Shown here: positions 40,790 to 48,302 of the stretch, one piece after another | How positions within the stretch are numbered: position 1 is the stretch's first letter | Layout of the letters: each line of letters opens with the position of its first letter | Origin: Acidobacteriota bacterium | GTDB taxonomy: Bacteria > Acidobacteriota > Terriglobia > Terriglobales > SCQP01 | DNA length: 48,302 nucleotides | Reading direction: 5' to 3' | Assembly: GCA_027315185.1 (NCBI GenBank) | Contig: DAHUYO010000018.1 | Span: forward strand, 1 to 48,302 | Program-made: the position numbers and the translations under genes | Notes under the pieces: generated by a model | What the model saw: the letters and a program-made list of their open reading frames with translations, nothing else | Databases searched by the model: none | Told to the model about the DNA's origin: nothing

Positions 40790-42298
40790 CTAGGGACACC
40801 GCCATTCCCGCCGCTCCGGACCCAGCAGCTTCTCCGCCGCTTCCGGACCCCAACTGCCGGCCGCATAGGGCATGGGGGGTTCGTCGGCCTGGTCCCGCAG
40901 CGCCAGCACCGGGGCCAGCACGCGCCAAGCGTATTCCGCCTCATCGCGCCGCGTGAATAGCGTGCCGTCGCCGCGCAGGGCGTCCAGCAGCAGGGTTTCA
41001 TAGGCGGTCGGCGCGGAGGCCGGAGTGATTTGGCGGTAGCGGAAGTCCATGTCCACCGGCTGCAACTGAATGCCCAGCCCTGGCTGCTTCACCTCGAAGC
41101 ACAGCGACATGCCTTCTTCCGGCTGAATGCGCAGCCGCAGACTGTTGGGCGCCAGGCATTGCTGCTGCGCGGCGGTGAACAGCCGGTGCGGCATTTGCTT
41201 GAACGCGATCGCGACCTCGGTCACCGCCTTGGCCAGCCGCTTGCCGGTGCGCAGGAAGAACGGCGTTCCGGCCCAGCGCCAATTGTCCACGTACACCCGC
41301 AGGGCGACAAAGGTCTCGGTGCGGGAGCCGGCGCGGACGCCATGTTCCTGCAAATAACCGCGCGCCGGCTGGCCGCCGCTCTCGCCTTCCGTGTATTGGC
41401 CGAAGACCACTTCCTCGCCGCGCACGCCGCGCAGCGGGCGCAGGGAGCGCAAGACCTTGGCTTTCTCGTCGCGGACGGCTTCGGCGTCGAACGCCGCCGG
41501 CGGCTCCATGGCGGTCAGCGTCAGCAGTTGCAGCAAATGATTCTGCACCATGTCCCGCAGCGCCCCGGCGGTATCGTAATAGCCGGCCCGGTCCTCGGCG
41601 CCGATGGTTTCGGCCGCGGTAATTTGCACGTGGTCCACGAACTTCTGGTTCCACAGCGGCTCGAAGATGGCGTTGGCGAAGCGAAACATCAGGATGTTCT
41701 GCACCGTTTCCTTGCCCAGATAATGGTCAATGCGGAACACCTGATCCTCGGCGAAGGCTTCCAGCACCACCCGGTTCAGTTCCTGCGCCGAGGCCAAATC
41801 CACCCCAAAGGGCTTTTCCACGATGATCCGCCGCCAGCCCCCGTCCGATTTGGCCAATCCATGCCCGGCCAGCGCCTGGATCACGGGTTCGTAAGCCACG
41901 GGCGGCGTCGCCAGGTAAAACAGGGCGTTCACCGGCCGGCCGTGGTCGTGGCGCAGCCGCGCCTTCAAACGCTCATAGCCGCCATCGCCGCCGTCATAGG
42001 CGCCATGCACGTAGCAGGTGGTGCGCGCGAAGTCCTCCCAAGCGGCGGGGTCGAAGGCCTCGGCAGGGAGAAACTCGGCGATGCCCTTGCGCAGCCGGGA
42101 GCGGAACCTTTCGTCGTCCCATTCGCCACGGGCGAAGCCGATGAGGCGAAAGCCTTCGCCCAGCCGCCCGGCGCGGTACAAGCGGTAGAGCGCCGGCGCC
42201 AATTTGCGGTAGGCCAAATCGCCGGTGGCGCCGAAGATGACGATGGTGGCGGGGCCGACGGCGCCATTGGCCGGCGGCGGCGGTGGAGAACCCTTCAC
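40790..42298 (-). CDS. zwf: glucose-6-phosphate 1-dehydrogenase
   Basis: At 502 residues this is a full-length enzyme that oxidises glucose 6-phosphate to 6-phosphogluconolactone with NADP+ (or NAD+) in the cytoplasm. The nucleotide loop reads [13 protein letters not shown] (about 20-32), followed by VEKPFGVDL and the active-site signature [14 protein letters not shown] (about 188-201, with the catalytic His). Downstream blocks such as [23 protein letters not shown] are typical. I chose the GTG because the longer frame runs into the 3' end of the preceding gene; CATAAT ends six bases before it. It lies 22 bases after the phosphohexomutase stop. It should feed the oxidative pentose phosphate route. 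Confidence 0.95.
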   Translation of the reverse strand: MKGSPPPPPANGAVGPATIVIFGATGDLAYRKLAPALYRLYRAGRLGEGFRLIGFARGEWDDERFRSRLRKGIAEFLPAEAFDPAAWEDFARTTCYVHGAYDGGDGGYERLKARLRHDHGRPVNALFYLATPPVAYEPVIQALAGHGLAKSDGGWRRIIVEKPFGVDLASAQELNRVVLEAFAEDQVFRIDHYLGKETVQNILMFRFANAIFEPLWNQKFVDHVQITAAETIGAEDRAGYYDTAGALRDMVQNHLLQLLTLTAMEPPAAFDAEAVRDEKAKVLRSLRPLRGVRGEEVVFGQYTEGESGGQPARGYLQEHGVRAGSRTETFVALRVYVDNWRWAGTPFFLRTGKRLAKAVTEVAIAFKQMPHRLFTAAQQQCLAPNSLRLRIQPEEGMSLCFEVKQPGLGIQLQPVDMDFRYRQITPASAPTAYETLLLDALRGDGTLFTRRDEAEYAWRVLAPVLALRDQADEPPMPYAAGSWGPEAAEKLLGPERREWRCP

Positions 42299-42304
42299 CC
42301 GTTC

Positions 42305-42310
42305 ATTATG
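42305..42310 (-). promoter_or_regulatory. CATAAT hexamer, candidate leaderless promoter of zwf
   Basis: Matches TATAAT at five of six positions and ends six bases before the GTG; it lies in the 22-base gap after the upstream gene. No good -35. Confidence 0.4.
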
Positions 42311-42320
42311 GCGGAGACGC

Positions 42321-43703
42321 CTAGTGGCCGGCAGTGGTTTGGGCGATGGCCTGTTCAACCCGCGACTGGCCGGCGCGCAGTGCGGCCTGCGAACGCGCCT
42401 CGACATTCAGGCGCAGCAGCGGCTCGGTATTGGAGGGACGGAGATTGAACCGCCAGTCGCTGTAGGCGGCCGACAGCCCGTCGGTGAAGTCCTGCGCTGC
42501 GTCGCCAAACCGCGGGGTCACCGCCGCCACCACCGCCTTGGGATCGGCCACCTCGAAGTTGATCTCTCCGGAAACGAAGTACTTGGCCCGCAGCGGCCGG
42601 ACGAACTCTTCCAGCGTTTTCTTTTCGCGGCCCAGCAACTCCAGCAAAATCAGCAGCGGAATCATGCCGTTGTCACGGAACCAATTGCGGCGGAAGTAAA
42701 AATGCGCGGACATCTCCCCGCCGAACTCCGCTCCGCTCTCCCGCATCTTGTCGGGGATGATGGTCATGCCCGCCCGGCTGAGCACCGTCTTGCCGCCCAG
42801 TTCGGCGATGGTTTCCTGGGTGGCCCAAATGCTGCGCGGGTCAATGACGATGGTCGCCCCCGGGGTGCGCCGCAGGACGGAACGCGCCAAAATCGCGGTG
42901 GCGAAATACCCACTGAGAAAATATCCCGTCCCGTCCACGAAGAAGCAGCGGTCGCCGTCGGCGTCCCAGGCGGCGCCCAAGTCCGCCCTTTCGTTCCGCA
43001 CCGCGGCGCAGAGCTCGTCGTGGTTTTCCGGCAGCAGGGGATTGGGCACCCCCCCGGGCACGGGAAACGTTCCGTCCGGCTCTCCGTGCCGGGCGATGAT
43101 CTCGATGGGCAGCCGGCCGCGCGCGACCACGCGCTGTAAGACCTTCACCTGCATGCCGCAGTTGCCGTCCGCGACCAGCCGCACTTTTGGGATGAGGGCG
43201 GTGTCCACGTAGGACAGCACGTAGTCGGCGAACTCATCCCACAGGTCCCGTTCCTCGCGCCGGCCGCGCGGCCCGGTGTAGGCGGGGGGCCCACCCGCCT
43301 GGATCTCCGCCAGCGCCCGGTCCCGCACCGCCGTCAGCCCGCTGTCGAGCGCCAGCGGCTGGGCGCCGCGGCGGCAGAAGTTGAAGCCGTTCCAGTCCTT
43401 GGGATTGTGCGAGGCGGAGATGGTGAAGCCGCCGTCCACCGGCAGCGTGGCCGCGGCGAAATAGAACATGTCGGTGGAGACCACGCCGATATCCAGCACG
43501 TTCACCCCGGCGGCCAGAAGCGCCTCGGTCGCCGCCGCCGCCAGTTTGCCCCCGGAGGCGCGCACGTCCCGCGCCACCACCAGCGTTTTGGCCTGCACCA
43601 CCGCGGCAAAGGCCCGCGCAATCGCCGCCGCGCCGGCCTCATCCAGTTGGCTGGGGTACAAGCCGCGGGCGTCGTAGCTTTTGAAAATGGCTGGATCGAG
43701 CAT
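42321..43703 (-). CDS. phosphomannomutase/phosphoglucomutase
   Basis: The 460-residue alpha-D-phosphohexomutase interconverts hexose 6- and 1-phosphates. The phosphoserine loop is [14 protein letters not shown] (Ser98), the magnesium loop [10 protein letters not shown] (about 244-253), the sugar loop GGEMSAH (about 328-334) and the phosphate loop NLRPSNTEP (about 420-428). These four blocks in this order define the PMM/PGM group; the glucose/mannose preference cannot be told. AAGG precedes the ATG. It begins 59 bases downstream of a tRNA-Met gene on the same strand and is followed by zwf, linking hexose phosphates to glycan precursors and the pentose phosphate pathway. Confidence 0.93.
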   Translation of the reverse strand: MLDPAIFKSYDARGLYPSQLDEAGAAAIARAFAAVVQAKTLVVARDVRASGGKLAAAATEALLAAGVNVLDIGVVSTDMFYFAAATLPVDGGFTISASHNPKDWNGFNFCRRGAQPLALDSGLTAVRDRALAEIQAGGPPAYTGPRGRREERDLWDEFADYVLSYVDTALIPKVRLVADGNCGMQVKVLQRVVARGRLPIEIIARHGEPDGTFPVPGGVPNPLLPENHDELCAAVRNERADLGAAWDADGDRCFFVDGTGYFLSGYFATAILARSVLRRTPGATIVIDPRSIWATQETIAELGGKTVLSRAGMTIIPDKMRESGAEFGGEMSAHFYFRRNWFRDNGMIPLLILLELLGREKKTLEEFVRPLRAKYFVSGEINFEVADPKAVVAAVTPRFGDAAQDFTDGLSAAYSDWRFNLRPSNTEPLLRLNVEARSQAALRAGQSRVEQAIAQTTAGH

Positions 43704-43762
43704 GGACTTTCCTTCCCGTCCGGGGCAGGCGCAAAGCCTACTACCGGCGGCGGGCATAGTGA

Positions 43763-43839
<77 letters not shown>

Positions 43840-44027
43840 ACGGGCTGGAACTTCAATCCTATCATCAGCTTGCCAAACGGGTAATGGGCCGCCACCCGGT
43901 CCTCGCGAGGCGTTCCCGGGGAACTTGCGTCCGGCGCACGGGCGCCGGCGGCCCGATGCCCGTCGTCCGTCCAACCTCGGTTCTGGCTGGCGCATCGCCT
44001 GGAAAAATGCGGGGGCGAAATCGCTCA

Positions 44028-44447
44028 ATGCGCGTTTGGCCGTGGCTGGCCGTGGGGATCGGCATCGGCTGGCTGACCGCGCCGCGGCGCGGCAGTTCGG
44101 TCCGCGCCCACATCCGGCAAAAGGCCTGGCACTGGACCCGCTTGGCCATCCGCTATGCCGGTCGGCGCGGCCGTGACTGGCGCAATCGGCTCGCCGGAAC
44201 CGCCGTCGAACTGCGCCGCGCCACCCGCCCGGAGCCCGCCGTCGCGCCGGTGACGCTGGCTGCCCGTGTGCGCAGCCGGCTGGGCCGGCAATTCTACCTG
44301 GGGCAGGTCGAAATCACCGCCGACGGCGGCGTCATTCACCTCTCCGGACGGATGCCCAGCGATGGCGAACGCGAGCGGTTGATCGCCGCGGTTCGCGCGG
44401 TGGAAGGGGTGCATGAAGTCACCGCCGAGCGGCTGCGCGCCGCCTAG
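44028..44447 (+). CDS. BON-domain protein with N-terminal membrane anchor
   Basis: The 139-residue product starts with a short hydrophobic segment (VWPWLAVGIGIGWLTA) and a basic linker, then a BON domain (about 80-139: RVRSRLGRQFYLGQVEITADGGVIHLSG, then ERERLIAAVRAVEGVHEV). BON domains bind phospholipid or other envelope surfaces. Upstream GGGGG sits twelve bases before the ATG; an ATG 21 bases earlier is the alternative. It faces away from the tRNA/mutase genes and is followed by the PilZ gene after 140 bases. Confidence 0.8.
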   Translation: MRVWPWLAVGIGIGWLTAPRRGSSVRAHIRQKAWHWTRLAIRYAGRRGRDWRNRLAGTAVELRRATRPEPAVAPVTLAARVRSRLGRQFYLGQVEITADGGVIHLSGRMPSDGERERLIAAVRAVEGVHEVTAERLRAA

Positions 44448-44587
44448 CGCCTGTCCTTGCGGCCGGTGCGCCGTTTTGTATTAACCGCATCAATTGGACG
44501 CAAACAAAGCTGCGCCAGGCGCGTAAGATCGCCTTAATCAAGCCGGGGCCCGCCGCCGCGGGCAAGGCAAGTTAGGACGGAAACAGT

Positions 44588-44896
44588 ATGGAGAGCAGGA
44601 TTGAGAAACGGCGGGAGTCGCGTTCGACTCAGCGCTATCCGGTCACCATTCGAGCGCTTCCCGAAGGGGCGGCGCAGGCCGCCGAAACCCTCGATGTCAG
44701 CGCCCAGGGCGCCAGCCTGCGAGCGCCGTTTTCGCTGCCGGTGGGGGGCTTGGTCCGCGTGGCGATGCGGGGCACTGAGGGCGGGGCCGATGCCCGCATC
44801 GTGCGCTGCACGCCCCAGGGCGGCCAATTCGTCATCGGCCTGGAGTTCACCGGCGCCGCGCCCAACTGGCCGGCCGCCTCCGCCGCCAAAGCCTAA
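44588..44896 (+). CDS. PilZ-domain protein (cyclic-di-GMP receptor)
   Basis: The 102-residue protein is a single PilZ domain. The arginine-rich N-terminal motif (EKRRESRSTQRYPV) and the DVSAQGASL strand match the RxxxR and (D/N)xSxxG motifs that bind cyclic di-GMP. It has no other domain, so it is an adaptor. A possible promoter is TTGCGG (44457-44462), 16 bases, TATTAA (44479-44484), giving a leader of nearly 100 bases. It lies between BON and propeller genes; a link to the pilin genes upstream is possible but not shown. Confidence 0.88.
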   Translation: MESRIEKRRESRSTQRYPVTIRALPEGAAQAAETLDVSAQGASLRAPFSLPVGGLVRVAMRGTEGGADARIVRCTPQGGQFVIGLEFTGAAPNWPAASAAKA

Positions 44897-45163
44897 CCGG
44901 CGGCGGCCCTACCAGCCGCGGACCCCAGGGCAACGCCGCAGCCGTGGGACGGAGAAACTGGGACGGGCATCCGCGCCTGTCGTGCGAGCCGCTGGCGGCG
45001 GCAGCTGGGCGGCCTCCATCGCCGACCGCCGCGGTCCCGCCCTAGGCACGGCAACGGCGGGCTCAAAATGGGCCGGCTGCGCCGTCCGCCGATGGCCGGA
45101 CCCCGGTCCCCGCGCCGTACTCCCGCCGGTGTATGATAACTGCCGTTTGGCCGGGAGACGTTC
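44897..45163. other. 267-bp gap before the propeller gene, with a dispersed repeat
   Basis: No gene is seen. It contains the third copy of the dispersed repeat at 44951-44986, and near its end GTATGATAACTGC, an AT-rich patch that may hold a -10 (TATGAT, 45132-45137) for the next gene. GGGAG serves as its ribosome-binding site. Confidence 0.5.
44951..44986 (+). repeat. dispersed repeat, copy C
   Basis: GGAGAAACTGGGACGGGC then ATCCGCGCCTGT; corresponds to the copy at 16072 with a handful of substitutions. Confidence 0.55.
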
Positions 45164-48100
45164 ATGTCCAAAAAGTCCTTCGCCGCGGCCCTCGCCGCCT
45201 TCTGCCTGCTGGTTTTCTCCGCCTTCGCCGCCGCCCCCAAGCCGCTCTCGCCCTTCCACGGCATGCGCTGGCGCCTGATCGGCCCGTTCCGCGGCGGCCG
45301 CGTCGTCGCGGTGACCGGCATTCCCGGGAACGCGACCACGTTTTATTTCGGCGCCGTCGCCGGCGGCGTCTGGAAGACCACCGACGCCGGCCAAACCTGG
45401 AAGCCGGAGTTCCAGCATCAGGCGGTCAGTTCCATCGGCGCCATCGCCGTCGCGCCCTCGGATCCCAATATTGTCTATGCCGGCACCGGTGAAGCCGACA
45501 TTCGCGGCGACATTTCCTATGGCGACGGCGTCTATAAATCCATTGACGGCGGCAAGACCTGGCGCCATCTCGGGCTGATGCGAACCCAGCGCATCGGGGC
45601 GCTGATCGTGGACCCCAAGAACGCGCGGCGTTTGTTTGTCGCGGCGCTGGGCGACGTCTTCGGTCCCAGCGCGCATCGCGGCTTGTACCGGTCCCTAGAC
45701 GGCGGCCGCACCTGGCAAAAGGTTCTGTACGTCAACAATCGCACCGGCGCCATTGACGTCGTCTTCGACCCCGACAACGCGCACATCCTTTATGCCGCCA
45801 TGTGGCAGGCGGATCGCACCCCGTGGGGCATGAGCAGCGGGGGGCCGGGCAGCGGCCTTTACAAATCCACGGATGGGGGCACGACCTGGAAGCGGCTCAG
45901 CGGCCACGGGCTGCCAGGCGGCGTGCTGGGCAAGATCAGCGTCTCCGTCAGCGGCGCCGACCCCGACCGGGTTTATGCGCTGATCGAAGCCAAAAAAGGC
46001 GGACTCTACGTTTCCAACAACGCCGGCCGTAGCTGGCATTTGGTCAATGCCCAGGACAGCCTGCGCCAGCGCGCTTGGTATTTCACCGACGTCTATGCCG
46101 ATCCGAAGGCGGTGGACACGGTGTACGTGCTCAACACCTCCATGCTCCGCTCCACCGATGGGGGCCGCACCTTTAAAAGCGTGGGCGCGCCGCATGGCGA
46201 CAACCACGACCTGTGGATTGACCCGACCGATCCGCAACGCATGATCAACGGCAACGACGGCGGCGCGACGATCACGGAGAATGGCGGCCGCAGTTGGTCC
46301 ACGCTCAACAACCAGCCAACCGCCGAGTTCTACCATGTCGCCACCGACAGCCGCTTTCACTTTTATGTGTATGGCGCCCAGCAGGACAACAGCACGGTAG
46401 CCATCGCCAGCACCACGGACCGCGGCGTCATCACCAATAAGGATTGGTATTCGGTCGGCGGCGGCGAAAGCGGCTGGGTGGTGCCGGAACCGGGCGATCC
46501 GAATATCGTCTACGCCGGTTCCTACGACGGCCTGATCACCCGCTGGGACCGCAAGACCGGGCAGGAGCAGGACATTAATCCTTGGCCCGACAATCCCATG
46601 GGTTCGGCGGCGGCGGGGCTGAAATACCGCTTCCAGTGGACCGCGCCGATCATGATCTCCCCGTTCGCGCCGCACAACTTGTATTTCGGCGGCAACGTGC
46701 TGTTCAAAAGCGCCGACCAGGGGCAAAGCTGGACGGTCATCAGCCCTGACCTGACGCGCAACGACAAGGCCAAGCAGGCCTCCTCCGGCGGGCCCATCAC
46801 CCAGGACAACACCAGTTCGGAGTACTACGACACGATCTTCTGCCTGGCGGAGTCGCCGGTGCGGCGCGGCGTCCTCTGGGCGGGCAGCGATGACGGCCTG
46901 GTGCACGTGACGCGGGACGGCGGGCGGCATTGGGCCAATGTGACCCCGCCCACTCTGCCCAAGTGGACCAAGATCAGCATCATCGAGGCGTCGCATTTCG
47001 CCCCCGGCGCCGCCTATGTCGCCGCCAATGGCGAAAAAAGCGACGACTTCCATCCCTACATCTTCAAAACCAGCGACTACGGCCGCACCTGGACGCGGAT
47101 CGTGAATGGCCTTCCTCCCGACGTGTATGTGCATGTCGTGCGCCAGGACCCGGTGCGCCGCAACCTGCTGTTCGCCGGCACCGAGCAGGGGATTTTCTAC
47201 TCCATCAATGACGGGGCCGAATGGCATTCGCTGCAATTGAATCTGCCCACCGCGCCGGTGCGCGACATCGCCGTGCACGGCAGCGAATTGGTGGTGGCCA
47301 CGCACGGCCGGGCGTTCTGGATACTGGACGACATCACTCCCTTGCGCCAATTCCAACCCGCCATCGCCGCCGCCGCGGTGCATCTGTACCGGCCGCGTAC
47401 CGCCTACCGCTCCCGTTCGTTCGGCTTTTTCTTCCGCCACCTTCAGGGCGTCGGCCAGGGCGCGCCGGGCGGAGCGATCGTGGATTATTGGCTCAAGAGC
47501 AAGCCCAAGGGCCCGATGACGCTCAAGATTTTGACCGCCTCGGGCGCGGTGGTGGACAGCTACTCCACGGCGAAAAAGAAAGGACCGGCGGCAGGCGGCT
47601 TCTTCGCCCGTTTTCTCCAGGGCCCGAAATTGCCCGACCATGCCGGGCTCAACCGGTTTGTTTGGAACGAACGCTATCCCAATCCCAAGCCCATCATTCC
47701 GCCGATCGGCCATTGGGGCTTCGCCCAGGGCGTATTGGCGACGCCGGGCCAATATCAAATCCAGCTCACCGCGGCGGGCCGCACCTATACCGAGCCGCTG
47801 GTGATCCAGCCCGATCCTCGGGTTCATGCCACCCCGGCCGATTACCAGCGCCAGTTTGCCTTGGCGCAAAAAATCGCGGCCAAGGTCAGCGCCATTGACC
47901 AGGCGGTCAATCAAATGCGGGCGGTGGAAAAACAACTCGCCGCCTTGCAGGGGCGCATCGCCGCGCAGCCGCGGGCCCATGCCGTGCTGGCGGCGGCGAA
48001 GGGGTTGCATGGCGACGTGCGCAAGGTGGTCGCCGCGTTGGCCGACGTTCGCATCCAGAGCGGCGAAGACGCGCTGAATTATCCCATCCGGCTGAACGAC

Positions 48101-48302
48101 AAATACGCCAATCTGCTGAGCACGGTGGAGGGGTCGGATAACGCTCCGACGCCCCAGTCCTACGCCGTCTACCGCTATCTCAACGCCAAGCTCCGGCCGC
48201 AATGGGCCGCCTGGCGTTCCTTGCAGCAGCATCAGTTGCTGGCGCTGAACCGGCTGATGCAAAAAGAAGGCGTGCTGGCCATTGCCGCGCCGCCCGCCGC
48301 CG
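45164..48302 (+). CDS. exported BNR/VPS10-type beta-propeller protein, 3' end outside window
   Basis: At least 1,046 residues, open to the last base of the window. A signal peptide (SFAAALAAFCLLVFSAFAAA) is followed by many Asp-box (BNR) turns of the form S-x-D-x-G-x-x-W, for example KTTDAGQTW, KSIDGGKTW, RSLDGGRTW, KSTDGGTTW, TSDYGRTW and SINDGAEW. These pack into one or more propellers between about residues 35 and 730, as in sortilin/VPS10 and sialidase-like proteins. The later part has a THGRAFWILDDITPLRQ motif and a helical C terminus. Acidobacteria have many such proteins annotated as glycosyl hydrolase or sialidase-like without proof; no sialidase active site is seen. GGGAG lies eight bases before the ATG. 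Judged by family size, only a few residues are missing. Confidence 0.85.
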   Translation, partial: MSKKSFAAALAAFCLLVFSAFAAAPKPLSPFHGMRWRLIGPFRGGRVVAVTGIPGNATTFYFGAVAGGVWKTTDAGQTWKPEFQHQAVSSIGAIAVAPSDPNIVYAGTGEADIRGDISYGDGVYKSIDGGKTWRHLGLMRTQRIGALIVDPKNARRLFVAALGDVFGPSAHRGLYRSLDGGRTWQKVLYVNNRTGAIDVVFDPDNAHILYAAMWQADRTPWGMSSGGPGSGLYKSTDGGTTWKRLSGHGLPGGVLGKISVSVSGADPDRVYALIEAKKGGLYVSNNAGRSWHLVNAQDSLRQRAWYFTDVYADPKAVDTVYVLNTSMLRSTDGGRTFKSVGAPHGDNHDLWIDPTDPQRMINGNDGGATITENGGRSWSTLNNQPTAEFYHVATDSRFHFYVYGAQQDNSTVAIASTTDRGVITNKDWYSVGGGESGWVVPEPGDPNIVYAGSYDGLITRWDRKTGQEQDINPWPDNPMGSAAAGLKYRFQWTAPIMISPFAPHNLYFGGNVLFKSADQGQSWTVISPDLTRNDKAKQASSGGPITQDNTSSEYYDTIFCLAESPVRRGVLWAGSDDGLVHVTRDGGRHWANVTPPTLPKWTKISIIEASHFAPGAAYVAANGEKSDDFHPYIFKTSDYGRTWTRIVNGLPPDVYVHVVRQDPVRRNLLFAGTEQGIFYSINDGAEWHSLQLNLPTAPVRDIAVHGSELVVATHGRAFWILDDITPLRQFQPAIAAAAVHLYRPRTAYRSRSFGFFFRHLQGVGQGAPGGAIVDYWLKSKPKGPMTLKILTASGAVVDSYSTAKKKGPAAGGFFARFLQGPKLPDHAGLNRFVWNERYPNPKPIIPPIGHWGFAQGVLATPGQYQIQLTAAGRTYTEPLVIQPDPRVHATPADYQRQFALAQKIAAKVSAIDQAVNQMRAVEKQLAALQGRIAAQPRAHAVLAAAKGLHGDVRKVVAALADVRIQSGEDALNYPIRLNDKYANLLSTVEGSDNAPTPQSYAVYRYLNAKLRPQWAAWRSLQQHQLLALNRLMQKEGVLAIAAPPAA

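Noticed and set aside
44490-44587. GGACGCAAACAAAGC before the PilZ gene resembles part of a cyclic-di-GMP (GEMM) riboswitch.
   Set aside because: The tetraloop-receptor parts and conserved joining bases of GEMM could not be found in the right order; a covariance-model search would decide.
45695-48262. An 855-residue open frame opposite the propeller gene, and similar giants opposite PilX (12931-16020) and the first DUF3857 gene (29358-32276).
   Set aside because: They are His/Arg/Gln/Gly-rich, have no family resemblance and mirror genes with clear domains; high GC at third positions removes stops on the opposite strand.

Overview
The window is about 48 kb of very GC-rich DNA from a Gram-negative bacterium, most likely a member of the Acidobacteriota. 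This placement is inference. It rests on tandem DUF3857/transglutaminase-like proteins, a very large PilX-type minor pilin, a BNR/VPS10-type propeller protein of about 1,050 residues, small lineage-type zinc-ribbon proteins, folate-dependent TrmFO, a MoaD-MoaE fusion, and envelope genes resembling ArnT and LpxL. No rRNA or ribosomal protein gene is present to fix the taxonomy.

Layout. (1) 63-4670, minus: LpxL-like acyltransferase, ArnT-like glycosyltransferase and a secreted GH79-like hydrolase. (2) 4896-9551, plus: a periplasmic TPR protein, a cysteine-rich unknown, a membrane TPR protein and a ClC channel or antiporter. (3) 10254-15903, plus: four prepilin-like proteins (FimT/GspH, PilV, PilW and a 1,007-residue PilX type); three carry long arginine- and alanine-rich leaders that contain the same GC-rich DNA repeat in different frames. 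(4) 16279-23985, minus: an accessory island with an AraC-type regulator, a secreted lysozyme-like protein, three related exported proteins (one frameshifted), a Cys-rich exported protein, a truncated sulfotransferase-like gene and a second fragment of it. Two copies of an almost identical 86-bp promoter cassette drive this island. (5) 24676-28346: MoaD-MoaE fusion (plus), then TrmFO, a zinc-ribbon protein, a CRP/FNR regulator and another zinc-ribbon protein (minus). (6) 28578-36826, plus: two overlapping DUF3857/transglutaminase-like giants, a 7Fe-type ferredoxin and a small exported protein. (7) 36852-43839, minus: tRNA-Met, phosphohexomutase, glucose-6-phosphate dehydrogenase, a DUF2784 membrane protein, a response regulator and a PDZ/GAF/PP2C phosphatase. 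(8) 44028-48302, plus: BON protein, PilZ protein and the propeller protein, which runs off the window end.

Functional reading. Regions 1, 3 and 4 are about the envelope and secretion. Region 7 pairs entry into the pentose phosphate pathway with a phosphatase/response-regulator signalling pair. The island in region 4 is the best candidate for something undescribed: its genes are packed so tightly that most starts overlap or abut the preceding stop, its products look exported, and its paralogues show duplication, frameshift, truncation and probable gene conversion.

A second theme is initiation. Six genes without a convincing Shine-Dalgarno site have a TANNNT-like hexamer ending six or seven bases before the start codon, which is the geometry of leaderless transcripts. 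GC-rich dispersed repeats and hairpins fill several non-coding gaps.
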